Shown: positions 1-6,877, counted from the first letter of the stretch. The stretch is DNA of 11,917 nt from an uncultured Moheibacter sp. (GCA_937875605.1 CALLXZ010000476.1:1-11917), one strand, 5' to 3'. The notes: generated from the sequence alone by a model not told the origin. A program made the numbers and translations.

Positions 1-811
1 CTTTTCAACTTCTGAACGATTGGAAATTGGTGATGTTCCCTTTACGAGTATTTCGTTTAAACCGGGAAGACAAGATGCGTTAGAATATTACCGCAGAGTT
101 CAGCAGTATTTTGATTTGAATATTAATTTGTATGAAGAAGTTTCAAGTATTAAACTAAAAGATAAATTAAAATTCATAAAAACAAATAAATCAGAATATT
201 TAGCAAAAAATATTATTATTTCAACGGGTTTTTATGACATCCCGATTTATTTGAATATTCCGGGAGAGGATTTGCCAAAAGTTTCACATTATTATAAAGA
301 ATCTCACCCTTATTCAGGACAAAAAGTGGTAATTGTGGGAGCCAATAATTCTTCGGTCGATGCGGCTTTGGAGTGTTGGCGGAAAGGAGCGGAAGTTACG
401 ATGGTTATACGCAAAGGCGAAATTCACGATCGCGTGAAATATTGGGTGAAACCGGACATCGAAAACCGGATTGAAGAAGGAAGTATTAAGGCTTATTTTC
501 ATTCAAATTTAAAATCCATTCAGGAAAAATCGGTTACGATCGAAACACTAGAAGGTGAAATTGAAATCGAAAATGATTTTGTGTTGGCTTTAACGGGTTA
601 TCGTCCTGATTTTGAGTTTTTAAAATCCTGTGGAATTGAACTTTCCGAAGACGGACTTTTTATTCCAAAATATAATCCGGAAACGATGGAAACCAATGTG
701 AAAGGAATTTATCTTGCCGGTGTTGTTTGTGGCGGAATGGAAACGCATAAATGGTTTATAGAAAACTCAAGGGTTCATGCGGAGATGATTTTAAAGGATA
801 TTACTGATTAG
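1..811 (+). CDS. ypdA: YpdA-family FAD/NAD(P)-dependent disulfide reductase, C-terminal part (5' end outside window)
   Basis: The reading frame is open from base 2, so the gene enters from the left; the TTG at base 20 is an internal Leu (context FSTSERLEIGD), not a start. About 269 residues are visible. The family is usually about 320-330 residues, so the N-terminal FAD-binding Rossmann motif should lie outside. Visible are a TGFYD...IPGEDLPKV block, then HYYKESHPY followed by a second nucleotide-binding motif, VVIVGANNSSVDAALE, for NAD(P)H. RVKYWVKPDI follows, and the C-terminal flavoprotein motif GIYLAGVVCGGMETHKW closes the fold. The family is known as the putative bacillithiol disulfide reductase (Bdr), which recycles oxidised bacillithiol in the cytoplasm; some Bacteroidota make bacillithiol. 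The role here is inferred from the family. The TAG stop overlaps the stop of the convergent gene by four bases, and no hairpin terminator is seen between them. Confidence 0.88.
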   Translation, partial: FSTSERLEIGDVPFTSISFKPGRQDALEYYRRVQQYFDLNINLYEEVSSIKLKDKLKFIKTNKSEYLAKNIIISTGFYDIPIYLNIPGEDLPKVSHYYKESHPYSGQKVVIVGANNSSVDAALECWRKGAEVTMVIRKGEIHDRVKYWVKPDIENRIEEGSIKAYFHSNLKSIQEKSVTIETLEGEIEIENDFVLALTGYRPDFEFLKSCGIELSEDGLFIPKYNPETMETNVKGIYLAGVVCGGMETHKWFIENSRVHAEMILKDITD

Positions 812-1218
812 TAGTATTTAGATAATAATGTGTTAATTTCTTTAGTTTTACTTGATTGATTTAAATGACCCGAATTCAATCTTTGATTATTTTCCCAAAC
901 TTGAATTAAACCACATGAAAAATCAATCACTGAAACACCAACATAAAACTTATACTTTTTAAAAAACAAAATATCTTTATTTAAAAAGCCACATGGCTCA
1001 GTTGCATAATCATTTTCATTAGTAGGCTTACAATAAATGTTACGAATCTTATCATATTCCATTTTAGAGATTTCTATTTTTTTAAAACCTATATTATTTA
1101 ATTGTGAAAGTATCAAAGTATCGATAGGTTGATTTCTTAATAGAATTTCCAATAAAATACTGTCTTCTTTAGTTTTATTATTTTTACGTGCTAAGGTAAA
1201 AGCTTGATCTCTAGAATA
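808..1218 (-). pseudogene. C-terminal part of a frameshifted small lipoprotein gene
   Basis: This frame codes for 136 residues after a TGA at 1219-1221. It has no ATG start and no signal peptide; the only early start-like codon is TTG at 1150-1152, which would leave 114 residues. Only a one-base shift separates it from the lipoprotein fragment immediately upstream on the same strand. A loss of one base (or gain of two) somewhere in 1191-1218 would join both into one protein of about 190 residues. The product is mixed charged and hydrophobic, with FKKIEISKMEYDKI and DILFFKKYKFYVGVSVIDF segments and one CG pair in the latter half. I recognise no named domain; the layout resembles hypothetical lipoproteins common in Flavobacteriia, but that is from memory. 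No canonical -1 slippery heptamer is visible at the junction, so mutation or a sequencing error is likelier than programmed frameshifting. Its stop overlaps the ypdA stop. Confidence 0.6.
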
Positions 1219-1382
1219 TCATTATGATAATACTCCACTTCATCAAAATCAAAATAGGGAATACAATCCTGATTTTTAGAAATTGTTTCGGTATCAGTAT
1301 TTTGTTGAACTGAGTTATTTTCTTGTTTTTTACAACTAATTATTAATAAGAAAGTAAGAAATAATAGAAGACTTTTTTTCAT
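1191..1382 (-). CDS. Small lipoprotein, N-terminal fragment ending at a probable frameshift
   Basis: The gene has an ATG start and 63 codons. Residues 1-16 form a lipoprotein signal peptide (KK, then an L/F/I-rich core), with lipobox I-I-S-C and the lipidated Cys at 17. A polar Q/N/T/E-rich tether follows, then DCIPYFDFDEVEYYHND. This predicts a protein exported by Sec, cleaved by signal peptidase II and anchored in a membrane. Only about 46 mature residues remain before the TAG, which is little more than a tether, and the downstream frame continues at once in the -1 register. I therefore read this as the front of a longer gene of about 190 codons. It could still be translated as a short lipoprotein. 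A 16-bp inverted repeat lies 18-65 bases upstream of the start, and no clear -7 promoter box is visible there. Confidence 0.55.
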   Translation of the reverse strand: MKKSLLLFLTFLLIISCKKQENNSVQQNTDTETISKNQDCIPYFDFDEVEYYHNDILEIKLLP

Positions 1383-1399
1383 GCTTGTTGAAGTTTAGA

Positions 1400-1447
1400 A
1401 TCCTTGTCAAGGTTAATATTAGGAATGAGAATAACCTTGACAAGGAT
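1400..1447. repeat. Perfect 16-bp inverted repeat between oxygenase and lipoprotein genes
   Basis: The left arm 1400-1415 (ATCCTTGTCAAGGTTA) is the exact reverse complement of the right arm 1432-1447, with a 16-base loop. Each arm also contains CCTTG-T-CAAGG, an odd palindrome with a central T or A, so each arm could fold alone or be bound as an operator half-site. It sits 6 bases after the oxygenase stop on the minus strand and 18 bases before the lipoprotein ATG. Neither side has a T run, so it is not a textbook intrinsic terminator. It may end oxygenase transcripts, protect an mRNA end, or bind a dimeric regulator. Confidence 0.7.
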
Positions 1448-1452
1448 ATAAA

Positions 1453-2406
1453 TTATTTAATCAACCCAATTTCTCTTAATCTTTGTGTTAAGAATTCACC
1501 AGCGGTAATATCTTCAAATTGTTTCGGGTTTTCATCATTCACACAATTTTCCAAAACATTTAATTCCATTTCGCTCACCGGATGCATAAAAAACGGAATG
1601 GAAAACCGAGGTTTGCTCCATTCTTCTTTTGGTGGATTTACAACTTGATGGATGGTCGATTTTAATTTATTATTGGTATGACGGGAAAGCATATCGCCTA
1701 CATTTATGACTAATTCGTCCGGTTCAGCAATTGCATCTACCCAAACTCCGTCTTTGCGCAAAACCTGTAAACCACTTGCAGAAGCTCCCATAAGAAGTGT
1801 GATAAGATTTATGTCGCCATGTGCTCCTGCACGAACCGCACCTTTGGGTTCCTCTTGGATAGGCGGATAGTGAATCGCTCGTAAAATGGAATTTCCGTTT
1901 ATCACTTTATCATCAAAATAAAATTCGTCCAAACCTAAATAAATCGACAAGGCTCGAAGTACATAAATTCCTGTTTTTTCCAGTTGCTGATACGCTTCTT
2001 TTCCTGCCGAATTAAAATCAGGGATTTCCGAAACATCAATATTTTCCGGATAATTGAATTTTGATTTTTCAGCTTCAGAAATATATTGACCAAAATGCCA
2101 GAATTCCTTTAAATCACCTTCCGGTTTATCTTTTGCGTGTTCTTTTCCAAAAGAAGTATAACCGCGCTGCCCACCGATTCCGGTAATTTCATAGCGCTCT
2201 TTGGTTTCTATGGGAAGCGAAAAAAAGTCTTTTACACTTTTGTACAATTTATCGACCAATTCATCTGAAAGAAAATGTCCTTTTAAAGCTACAAACCCTA
2301 TTTCTTCATACGCTTTCCCGATTTCGTTTACGAATTTTTCTTTTTTTGCAGGATCATTTGAAATAAAATCATTTAGATTTACTGAAGGAATTCCACTTTT
2401 TTTCAT
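1453..2406 (-). CDS. Isopenicillin N synthase-family Fe(II)/2-oxoglutarate-dependent oxygenase
   Basis: The 317-residue product is full length for this superfamily of cytosolic non-heme iron oxygenases. Residues about 5-110 match the N-terminal DIOX_N region, including EEIGFVALKGH and the SLPIETKERYE segment. Residues about 170-280 form the double-stranded beta-helix core. The iron ligands are visible as H196-x-D198 (AGAHGDINLITLL) and H253 (KSTIHQVVNPP). The 2-oxoglutarate carboxylate-binding R-x-S is R267/S269 (PRFSIPFFMHP). Members hydroxylate, desaturate or cyclise small molecules; the substrate cannot be read from the sequence. Despite the family name, nothing nearby suggests beta-lactam synthesis, since no ACV synthetase is present. 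The ATG at 2404-2406 is preceded by an A/T-rich leader without Shine-Dalgarno. The gene is divergent from icd, sharing a 167-base spacer, and is followed by the 16-bp inverted repeat. Confidence 0.9.
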   Translation of the reverse strand: MKKSGIPSVNLNDFISNDPAKKEKFVNEIGKAYEEIGFVALKGHFLSDELVDKLYKSVKDFFSLPIETKERYEITGIGGQRGYTSFGKEHAKDKPEGDLKEFWHFGQYISEAEKSKFNYPENIDVSEIPDFNSAGKEAYQQLEKTGIYVLRALSIYLGLDEFYFDDKVINGNSILRAIHYPPIQEEPKGAVRAGAHGDINLITLLMGASASGLQVLRKDGVWVDAIAEPDELVINVGDMLSRHTNNKLKSTIHQVVNPPKEEWSKPRFSIPFFMHPVSEMELNVLENCVNDENPKQFEDITAGEFLTQRLREIGLIK

Positions 2407-2523
2407 GATTTGGATTTTAAATTATTTCTAAAAATAATACAATTCTTATACATTATCTTCAATGTTTTGGGAAATTCTGTTAATAATCATTCAAAAGGAT
2501 TTTTCACTACTCAACTAATTTGC

Positions 2524-2531
2524 TATTTTTG
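2524..2531 (+). promoter_or_regulatory. Bacteroidota -7 box for icd
   Basis: TATTTTTG matches TAnnTTTG, about 42 bases before the icd ATG. A weak T-rich -33 (TTTTCA at 2501-2506) lies at the expected distance. It is in the divergent spacer with the oxygenase gene, for which no equally good box is seen on the other strand. The assignment rests on the consensus only. Confidence 0.45.
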
Positions 2532-2573
2532 TGAACTTTGGAATTAAATAAATAATGAAATACTTTTTACATA

Positions 2574-3800
2574 ATGGAAAAAATTAAAGTAGTAAATCCC
2601 GTTGTAGATTTGGACGGAGATGAAATGACACGTATTATTTGGCAATTTATAAAGGATAAATTGATTTTGCCTTATTTGGATATTGATATTAAATATTACG
2701 ATTTGGGAATGGAAAATCGTGATGCGACAAATGATCAAGTAACCATCGATGCGGCAGAAGCCATCAAAAAGTACAATGTAGGTATAAAATGTGCGACTAT
2801 CACGCCGGATGAAGCACGGGTAGAGGAATTTGGATTGAAAAAAATGTGGAAATCGCCAAACGGAACGATTCGAAACATCGTAGGCGGGACGGTTTTCCGT
2901 GAACCGATTATTATGAAAAATGTTCCTCGTTATGTGCAGGGATGGACACAGCCTATCGTAATTGGTCGACATGCTTTTGGAGATCAATACAAAGCGACCG
3001 ATACCGTTATTAAAGGAAAAGGAAAATTTACCATGACTTTCGTGCCGGAAGATGGAGGAGAGGCACAAAGCTGGGAAGTTTATGATTTCAAAGGAGATGG
3101 AGTTGCAATGGCGATGTATAATACAGATGAATCCATCTACGGATTTGCTCATTCGTCTTTCCAAATGGCTTTAACGAAAAAGTGGCCTCTTTATCTTTCT
3201 ACTAAAAATACGATTTTGAAAGCGTATGACGGTCGTTTTAAAGATATTTTCCAGGAAGTTTACGAACAAAACTACAAATCAAAATTTGAAGAAATAGGAA
3301 TTACCTACGAACACCGTTTGATTGACGATATGGTGGCTTCGGCTATGAAGTGGAACGGAGGATTTGTTTGGGCTTGTAAGAATTATGATGGGGACGTTCA
3401 GTCAGATACCGTTGCACAAGGATTTGGTTCGTTGGGATTGATGACTTCTGTTTTGGTAACGCCGGACGGAAAAACGGTAGAAGCGGAAGCTGCGCACGGA
3501 ACGGTAACGCGTCATTATCGTCAACACCAACAAGGAAAAGAAACTTCGACGAACCCGATTGCTTCTATTTTTGCATGGACAAGAGGTTTGGAACACAGAG
3601 GAAAGTTGGATGAAAATCAAGCTTTAATCGATTTCGCAAATAAATTGGAAGAAGTTTGTATCGAAACCGTGGAAAGCGGAAAAATGACCAAAGATTTAGC
3701 AATGCTTGTTTACGGTGATAAATTGACTTCTAATGATTATCTAAATACACAGGATTTTTTAAATGCTTTGGATGAAGGATTAAAAGCTAAATTGGCATAA
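2574..3800 (+). CDS. icd: NADP-dependent isocitrate dehydrogenase, eukaryote-type homodimeric subfamily
   Basis: The 408-residue cytosolic TCA-cycle enzyme oxidatively decarboxylates isocitrate to 2-oxoglutarate, making NADPH. It aligns with eukaryotic cytosolic IDH1 almost without gaps and nearly shares its numbering, unlike the E. coli-type enzyme. Isocitrate-binding residues are visible in KSPNGTIRN (S94, N96, R100), VFRE (R109), GRHAFGDQY (R132, Y139) and K211. Metal-binding aspartates appear as D251 in LIDDM and D274/D278 in YDGDVQSD. The NADP-specific loop HGTVTRHYR carries R313/H314, which favours NADP over NAD. The ATG at 2574 directly precedes [19 protein letters not shown], the usual N-terminus. 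The gene is monocistronic, with its own -7 box and a strong terminator after the stop. The product also supplies 2-oxoglutarate, the co-substrate of the divergent oxygenase, though a link is only conjecture. Confidence 0.97.
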   Translation: MEKIKVVNPVVDLDGDEMTRIIWQFIKDKLILPYLDIDIKYYDLGMENRDATNDQVTIDAAEAIKKYNVGIKCATITPDEARVEEFGLKKMWKSPNGTIRNIVGGTVFREPIIMKNVPRYVQGWTQPIVIGRHAFGDQYKATDTVIKGKGKFTMTFVPEDGGEAQSWEVYDFKGDGVAMAMYNTDESIYGFAHSSFQMALTKKWPLYLSTKNTILKAYDGRFKDIFQEVYEQNYKSKFEEIGITYEHRLIDDMVASAMKWNGGFVWACKNYDGDVQSDTVAQGFGSLGLMTSVLVTPDGKTVEAEAAHGTVTRHYRQHQQGKETSTNPIASIFAWTRGLEHRGKLDENQALIDFANKLEEVCIETVESGKMTKDLAMLVYGDKLTSNDYLNTQDFLNALDEGLKAKLA

Positions 3801-3835
3801 TATAATAATTCAGTTCAAACAATTTATATAAAAAG

Positions 3836-3860
3836 AAACCCGCTCATCGAGCGGGTTTTG
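3836..3860 (+). terminator. Bidirectional intrinsic terminator between icd and the convergent secreted-protein gene
   Basis: A perfect 10-bp GC-rich stem (AAACCCGCTC / GAGCGGGTTT) with loop ATC is followed by TTTTG on the plus strand. On the minus strand the same hairpin is followed by a T-rich stretch from the A run at 3830-3838. It lies 36 bases after the icd stop and 28 bases beyond the end of the convergent gene, so it can serve both. Confidence 0.92.
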
Positions 3861-3887
3861 TCATTAGAAGTGGTTAAATAATCTGCA

Positions 3888-4727
3888 TTATTCAGTTATT
3901 GTAATTGAATTCTCAAAAACTTTTACATCTTTAACTTCAAATTCTTGTGTTTGAGCATTCTGTTCTCCCAATAAAATATAAGGATAATAAGTTCCTGCCG
4001 GTGGATTTGTTTCAGAAGCCCAAGAAGTTACGTAAGCTTGTCCTGATTTCGCTTCCGCCGGAGCAATTGAATTTACATCAACCACCGAATAAACATTTCC
4101 GATGAATTCAGGATTGTTTACGTTAAAAGGTTTCTCTGCCAAATAAACCATCAATCTCAATGGATTGGAAGCAACCTGACCTTTGTTATTCAATGTTCCA
4201 CCTGTCAAAGTAATTTCTCTTTTACCCAAATTCATGTCAAATTTCCATGCTCCATCAAATCCAACCGTTCTTTGAAAACCGGAGTTATCAACTTTAGAAG
4301 TAGCCGTGTAAGACATGGCTGTATCTCTAACGGTAATCTCTTTTCCTTCTGCCAAAGCGATTTCTGCTTCCGTTTTTTCTGTCGCCACTTGTTTCTCAAC
4401 TACTGCAGTAGCAGCATTTTCCTTTGAAACTTGTTCAGGATTCAACGGTTTTTCAGAATTTTTGATTTTATCTTTTTTCTTGTCTTTTTTAACTTTTACT
4501 TCTTCACCTTTCACAGTTGTTGCCCGTGTAGGATCAGATTTGACATTTATTTCTTTACCCGCTTCGATCGCTTGAATAGCTTCTGATTTCTCTGCAGCTA
4601 CTTCTTTTTCTTCAACTGCAGTTGCAGCGTTTTCTTTTTTCACCTGTTCGGGTTTTAAAGGTTTTTCCTGTGCATTTCCATAAAATGCAATTCCGGCAAA
4701 CGCTGTTAATAAAAATACTCGTTTCAT
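3888..4727 (-). CDS. Secreted protein with two 42-residue Ala/Glu/Lys-rich repeats and a C-terminal beta-rich domain
   Basis: The product has 279 residues with a Sec signal peptide (MKRVFLLTAF..., likely cleaved after GNA at 19). Residues 21-62 and 92-133 are repeats: EKPL-[KN]-PEQV-x-KENAATAV at the front and GKEI-x-V at the end, 30 of 42 positions identical, probably helical. Between them is a very basic linker (KVKKDKKKDKIKN, about 78-90). Residues about 158-277 form a separate domain (WKFDMNL, GGTLNN, LRLMVYLAEKP, PPAGTYYPYILL, KVFENSITI). This domain resembles the two domains of the secreted protein encoded at 5951-6877. No lipobox, membrane anchor or type IX sorting domain is evident, so it should be periplasmic or released. 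I recognise no named family and assign no function. It is convergent with icd and divergent from the DUF3810 gene. The ATG at 4725-4727 has an A/T-only leader. Confidence 0.8.
   Translation of the reverse strand: MKRVFLLTAFAGIAFYGNAQEKPLKPEQVKKENAATAVEEKEVAAEKSEAIQAIEAGKEINVKSDPTRATTVKGEEVKVKKDKKKDKIKNSEKPLNPEQVSKENAATAVVEKQVATEKTEAEIALAEGKEITVRDTAMSYTATSKVDNSGFQRTVGFDGAWKFDMNLGKREITLTGGTLNNKGQVASNPLRLMVYLAEKPFNVNNPEFIGNVYSVVDVNSIAPAEAKSGQAYVTSWASETNPPAGTYYPYILLGEQNAQTQEFEVKDVKVFENSITITE
4329..4454 (-). repeat. Second copy of the 42-codon internal repeat
   Basis: Encodes residues 92-133 of the secreted protein, beginning EKPLNPEQV. It matches the other copy (4542-4667) at 30 of 42 residues; the two copies start 71 codons apart. 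Confidence 0.85.
4542..4667 (-). repeat. First copy of the 42-codon internal repeat
   Basis: Encodes residues 21-62 of the secreted protein, beginning EKPLKPEQV right after the signal peptide. The strongest conservation with the other copy is the central KENAATAV. Confidence 0.85.
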
Positions 4728-4854
4728 AATTTTAATTTTTTACATTTAATTTTTCAACATTGCTCTAAAAAACAAAACCTATTCCAAGAGTTCTTAAAAT
4801 TTTGTTAAACTCACAAAAACCTTTTTCAGAGTGCATTTTAAATAGGTTAATAAT

Positions 4855-4862
4855 TAAATTTG
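4855..4862 (+). promoter_or_regulatory. Bacteroidota -7 box for the DUF3810 gene; sets its start
   Basis: TAAATTTG matches TAnnTTTG and ends five bases before the ATG at 4868. Transcription would begin at or just next to that ATG, giving a leaderless or near-leaderless mRNA. This rules out the in-frame TTG start at 4802. No clear -33 TTG is present. Confidence 0.6.
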
Positions 4863-4867
4863 CAGAG

Positions 4868-5959
4868 ATGATTCCAAAGAAATTTTACAACATTTTAATA
4901 TCCATAGGATTATTTTTTGGTTCTTTTTTATTTATTAAGGTTATAAGTTTTACTTCATTTCCAGATAAAATTTTCCCAAAAGTCAATGTTTTTTTTTCGA
5001 AATTGCTTTATTTCATAAGTCATAAATTTCCATTCTCCGTCGGAGATATATTTTATATAATACTGACGATAAGTAGTGTAGGATTTTTGTTTTATTTTTT
5101 TAAATTAATTCGAAGTAAAAATTGGGAAATACTGAGAAAAGCTTTGACTCGTTTGGTTTATTTTCTGATGATTTTTTATTGGACATTTCATTTATTATGG
5201 GGGTTTAATTACTATAAAACACCAATTGTAGAGAATTATGATACTGAAAATATTACAATTGATGAACTAAAACTGCTGGCCGAAATATATTTTATACGTT
5301 CTGTATTTTTAAGAGAACAAGTAGGTGAAGATAAAAATGGCGTTTTCAAATTTCAATTAACTCAAAACGAAATCAATCAAAACCTAAAGGTTTCTTCTTC
5401 TGAAATAAAATCAAAATACCCGGAAATTCATTTCATAAATCTAACTCCTCCTAATGTTAAGAGTTCTCTGTTTAGTACGATGTTTAGTTACATGGGTGTT
5501 TCTGGTTATTATGTACCATTTACAACCGAAGCGCAATACAATGATAAAATGCCTGATACAAAATTACTTTTCACGCAATTCCATGAAACAGCTCATCAAT
5601 GGGGATTTGCCCCTGAAAATGAAGCGAATTTCGTGGGTTATCTTTTGGGAAAAGAAAGTGATGATGTGGAAATGAAATATGCTAGCAATTACCGTGCGAT
5701 GCGAAGTATTTTGAATCGTATTTTATGGGTAGATCCTGTTTACGTACAGGTGATGCTGTTTCGTTATTCGGATGGGATGAAAAGAGATCGCAATTATGAA
5801 AGAGAGATCAATGAAAAATATAGTGGGAAAGGCGAGGAGGCATTTTCTTTAATGAACGAGACCTTCTTAAGATTAAATAATCAAGAAGGTCTCGAGTCTT
5901 ATGGTCGTTTCGTTGAACTTTTAGTTGGGTTCAACCGAAAATATTCTAAATTAGAATGA
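4868..5959 (+). CDS. DUF3810-family membrane protein with HExxH (metallopeptidase-like) motif
   Basis: The product has 363 residues from the ATG at 4868. I chose this start over an in-frame TTG at 4802 because a -7 box (4855-4862) lies between them and MIPKKFYNILISIGLFFG begins a normal first membrane helix. Three hydrophobic segments, about 8-28, 55-80 and 94-113, place the rest outside the cytoplasm. The conserved core is residues about 200-260: FSYMGVSGYYVPFTTEAQ, then FHETAHQWGFAPENEANFVGYL. H239-E240-x-x-H243, with E250 or E252 as a possible third ligand, is the zinc-binding pattern of gluzincin peptidases. The architecture and motifs match DUF3810, whose function is not established to my knowledge. 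A peptidase role is an inference from HExxH. The last 65 codons hold a 12-bp hairpin, and the stop overlaps the convergent gene by nine bases. Confidence 0.85.
   Translation: MIPKKFYNILISIGLFFGSFLFIKVISFTSFPDKIFPKVNVFFSKLLYFISHKFPFSVGDIFYIILTISSVGFLFYFFKLIRSKNWEILRKALTRLVYFLMIFYWTFHLLWGFNYYKTPIVENYDTENITIDELKLLAEIYFIRSVFLREQVGEDKNGVFKFQLTQNEINQNLKVSSSEIKSKYPEIHFINLTPPNVKSSLFSTMFSYMGVSGYYVPFTTEAQYNDKMPDTKLLFTQFHETAHQWGFAPENEANFVGYLLGKESDDVEMKYASNYRAMRSILNRILWVDPVYVQVMLFRYSDGMKRDRNYEREINEKYSGKGEEAFSLMNETFLRLNNQEGLESYGRFVELLVGFNRKYSKLE
5857..5894. repeat. 12-bp inverted repeat inside the 3' end of the DUF3810 gene
   Basis: CGAGACCTTCTT (5857-5868) and its exact reverse complement (5883-5894) are separated by 14 A/T-rich bases. 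It is coding sequence (ETFLRLNNQEGLE) about 63 bases before the stop. Since no hairpin exists between this gene and the overlapping convergent gene, it could end or stabilise either transcript, most plausibly the minus-strand one. There is no T run on either side. Confidence 0.6.
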
Positions 5960-6877
5960 AATGGTATTGGCAAAAGCTCTTTTTGTACGGACTACCGGAT
6001 TTCCTTTTTCATCTTTAACAGACAAGGTAAGTAAAATGTTGTACGTACCGGTCTGAGGAATCGTTGTTAAGTTAGTGGTAATCGTTGTATCCACGAATTT
6101 TTTAAAGCCTTCAATTTTATCCAATTCTGCAGAAGCGATACGAACCCCTTCAAAGTTTGAATCAATTACAGATTGATTTTCACTGGTCAAGAACACATCT
6201 AAAACCATATTATTTAAATCTTTATCAGTTCTGTTAGCGATATCTCCACCAATTACTTTTACCATGAAATTTTTAAAGTCAACTTCTACTTTCCACTCTT
6301 TTTCTAAACCGATGGAATTGTCTTCTTTCACGTCAATTTTCACTACCGGATTTAATTCAGGGGCATTTTCCACAGCTCCTTCTGCTTTTACAGGAACATT
6401 ATAAACGGCTAAATTTCCTTCTTTTGATTCGATTGTATTTCCTACTTTTTGAAAATTCAATACTTTACCGTCTTTGTTACTCAATACCAAAATAGGATCA
6501 TATAAACCAGAAGGTGGAATTTGAGTAACATCACTCTTAATGTTAACTCCTACTAAACTTGAATTTTTCGCCACGCTTTTAAAAGGAACTTTTGTTAGGT
6601 GATATCCTTGAATAGTCCCCACAATGGTTTTACTGTCTGTTGGAATTAAATACAATTCAATGTTTAAATTTTTGGCATTATCGCTTGATTCATTTTTGAT
6701 ATTACCATTGTAAATCATCACCGAATTGTTTTGGATGTATGCTTGCCAATTTTCAGATAAAGTTAATTTACTTTCGTTGATTTGGTTTGTCGTATAGTTT
6801 ACCGATCGTAATTCCTGTGCAGAAACAACATTTGATACACAAAATACAAACGCTGCTGTTAAAAATATTTTTTTCAT
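5951..6877 (-). CDS. Secreted protein with two copies of a beta-rich domain shared with the 3888-4727 product
   Basis: The product has 308 residues. A signal peptide covers about residues 1-20 (MKKIFLTAAFVFCVSNVVSA, cleavage before QELRS). Two related domains follow. The first, about 42-150, has W44, IYNGNIKNES, LNIELYLIP and PPSGLYDPILVLSNKDGKV. The second, about 192-308, has EWKVEVDF, VIGGDIANRT, MVLDVFL and IPQTGTYNILLTLSVKDEKG. An acidic/Pro linker joins them. The pattern W-K-[FV], GGxIxN, a hydrophobic strand, then P-x-G-T-Y and alternating hydrophobic strands suggests a beta-sandwich. The same pattern recurs in the 3888-4727 protein. No lipobox or sorting signal is seen. I recognise no named family; the gene is probably annotated hypothetical. 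It follows rocD by 52 bases on the same strand, so it may be read with it. No clear -7 box was found in that gap. Its stop overlaps the convergent DUF3810 stop. Confidence 0.8.
   Translation of the reverse strand: MKKIFLTAAFVFCVSNVVSAQELRSVNYTTNQINESKLTLSENWQAYIQNNSVMIYNGNIKNESSDNAKNLNIELYLIPTDSKTIVGTIQGYHLTKVPFKSVAKNSSLVGVNIKSDVTQIPPSGLYDPILVLSNKDGKVLNFQKVGNTIESKEGNLAVYNVPVKAEGAVENAPELNPVVKIDVKEDNSIGLEKEWKVEVDFKNFMVKVIGGDIANRTDKDLNNMVLDVFLTSENQSVIDSNFEGVRIASAELDKIEGFKKFVDTTITTNLTTIPQTGTYNILLTLSVKDEKGNPVVRTKRAFANTISF

Noticed and set aside
1191..1218. Programmed -1 ribosomal frameshifting to make the full lipoprotein
   Set aside because: There is no X-XXY-YYZ heptamer and no clear downstream stimulatory structure in the overlap, so mutation or sequencing error is simpler.
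1385..1648. An 87-codon plus-strand frame over the inverted repeat and oxygenase 3' end
   Set aside because: It is antisense to the well-supported oxygenase, has no family motif, and its front part is the inverted repeat.
1453..2406. A beta-lactam biosynthesis gene
   Set aside because: The oxygenase belongs to the isopenicillin N synthase superfamily, but no ACV synthetase or other pathway gene is nearby; the superfamily name does not imply that product.
2544..3164. A 206-codon minus-strand open frame antisense to icd
   Set aside because: It lies inside the strongly supported icd gene and extends across its promoter. The translation is rich in His, Phe, Ile, Arg and Ser with no recognisable motif, as expected from an antisense shadow.
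4775..4783. A possible minus-strand -7 box TAGGTTTTG for the secreted gene at 3888-4727
   Set aside because: It has one extra base relative to TAnnTTTG and no -33 at the right spacing, which is too weak to call in AT-rich DNA.
4802..4867. 22-codon upstream extension of the DUF3810 gene from a TTG
   Set aside because: A TAnnTTTG -7 box lies inside it, and the ATG at 4868 begins the usual N-terminal membrane helix.
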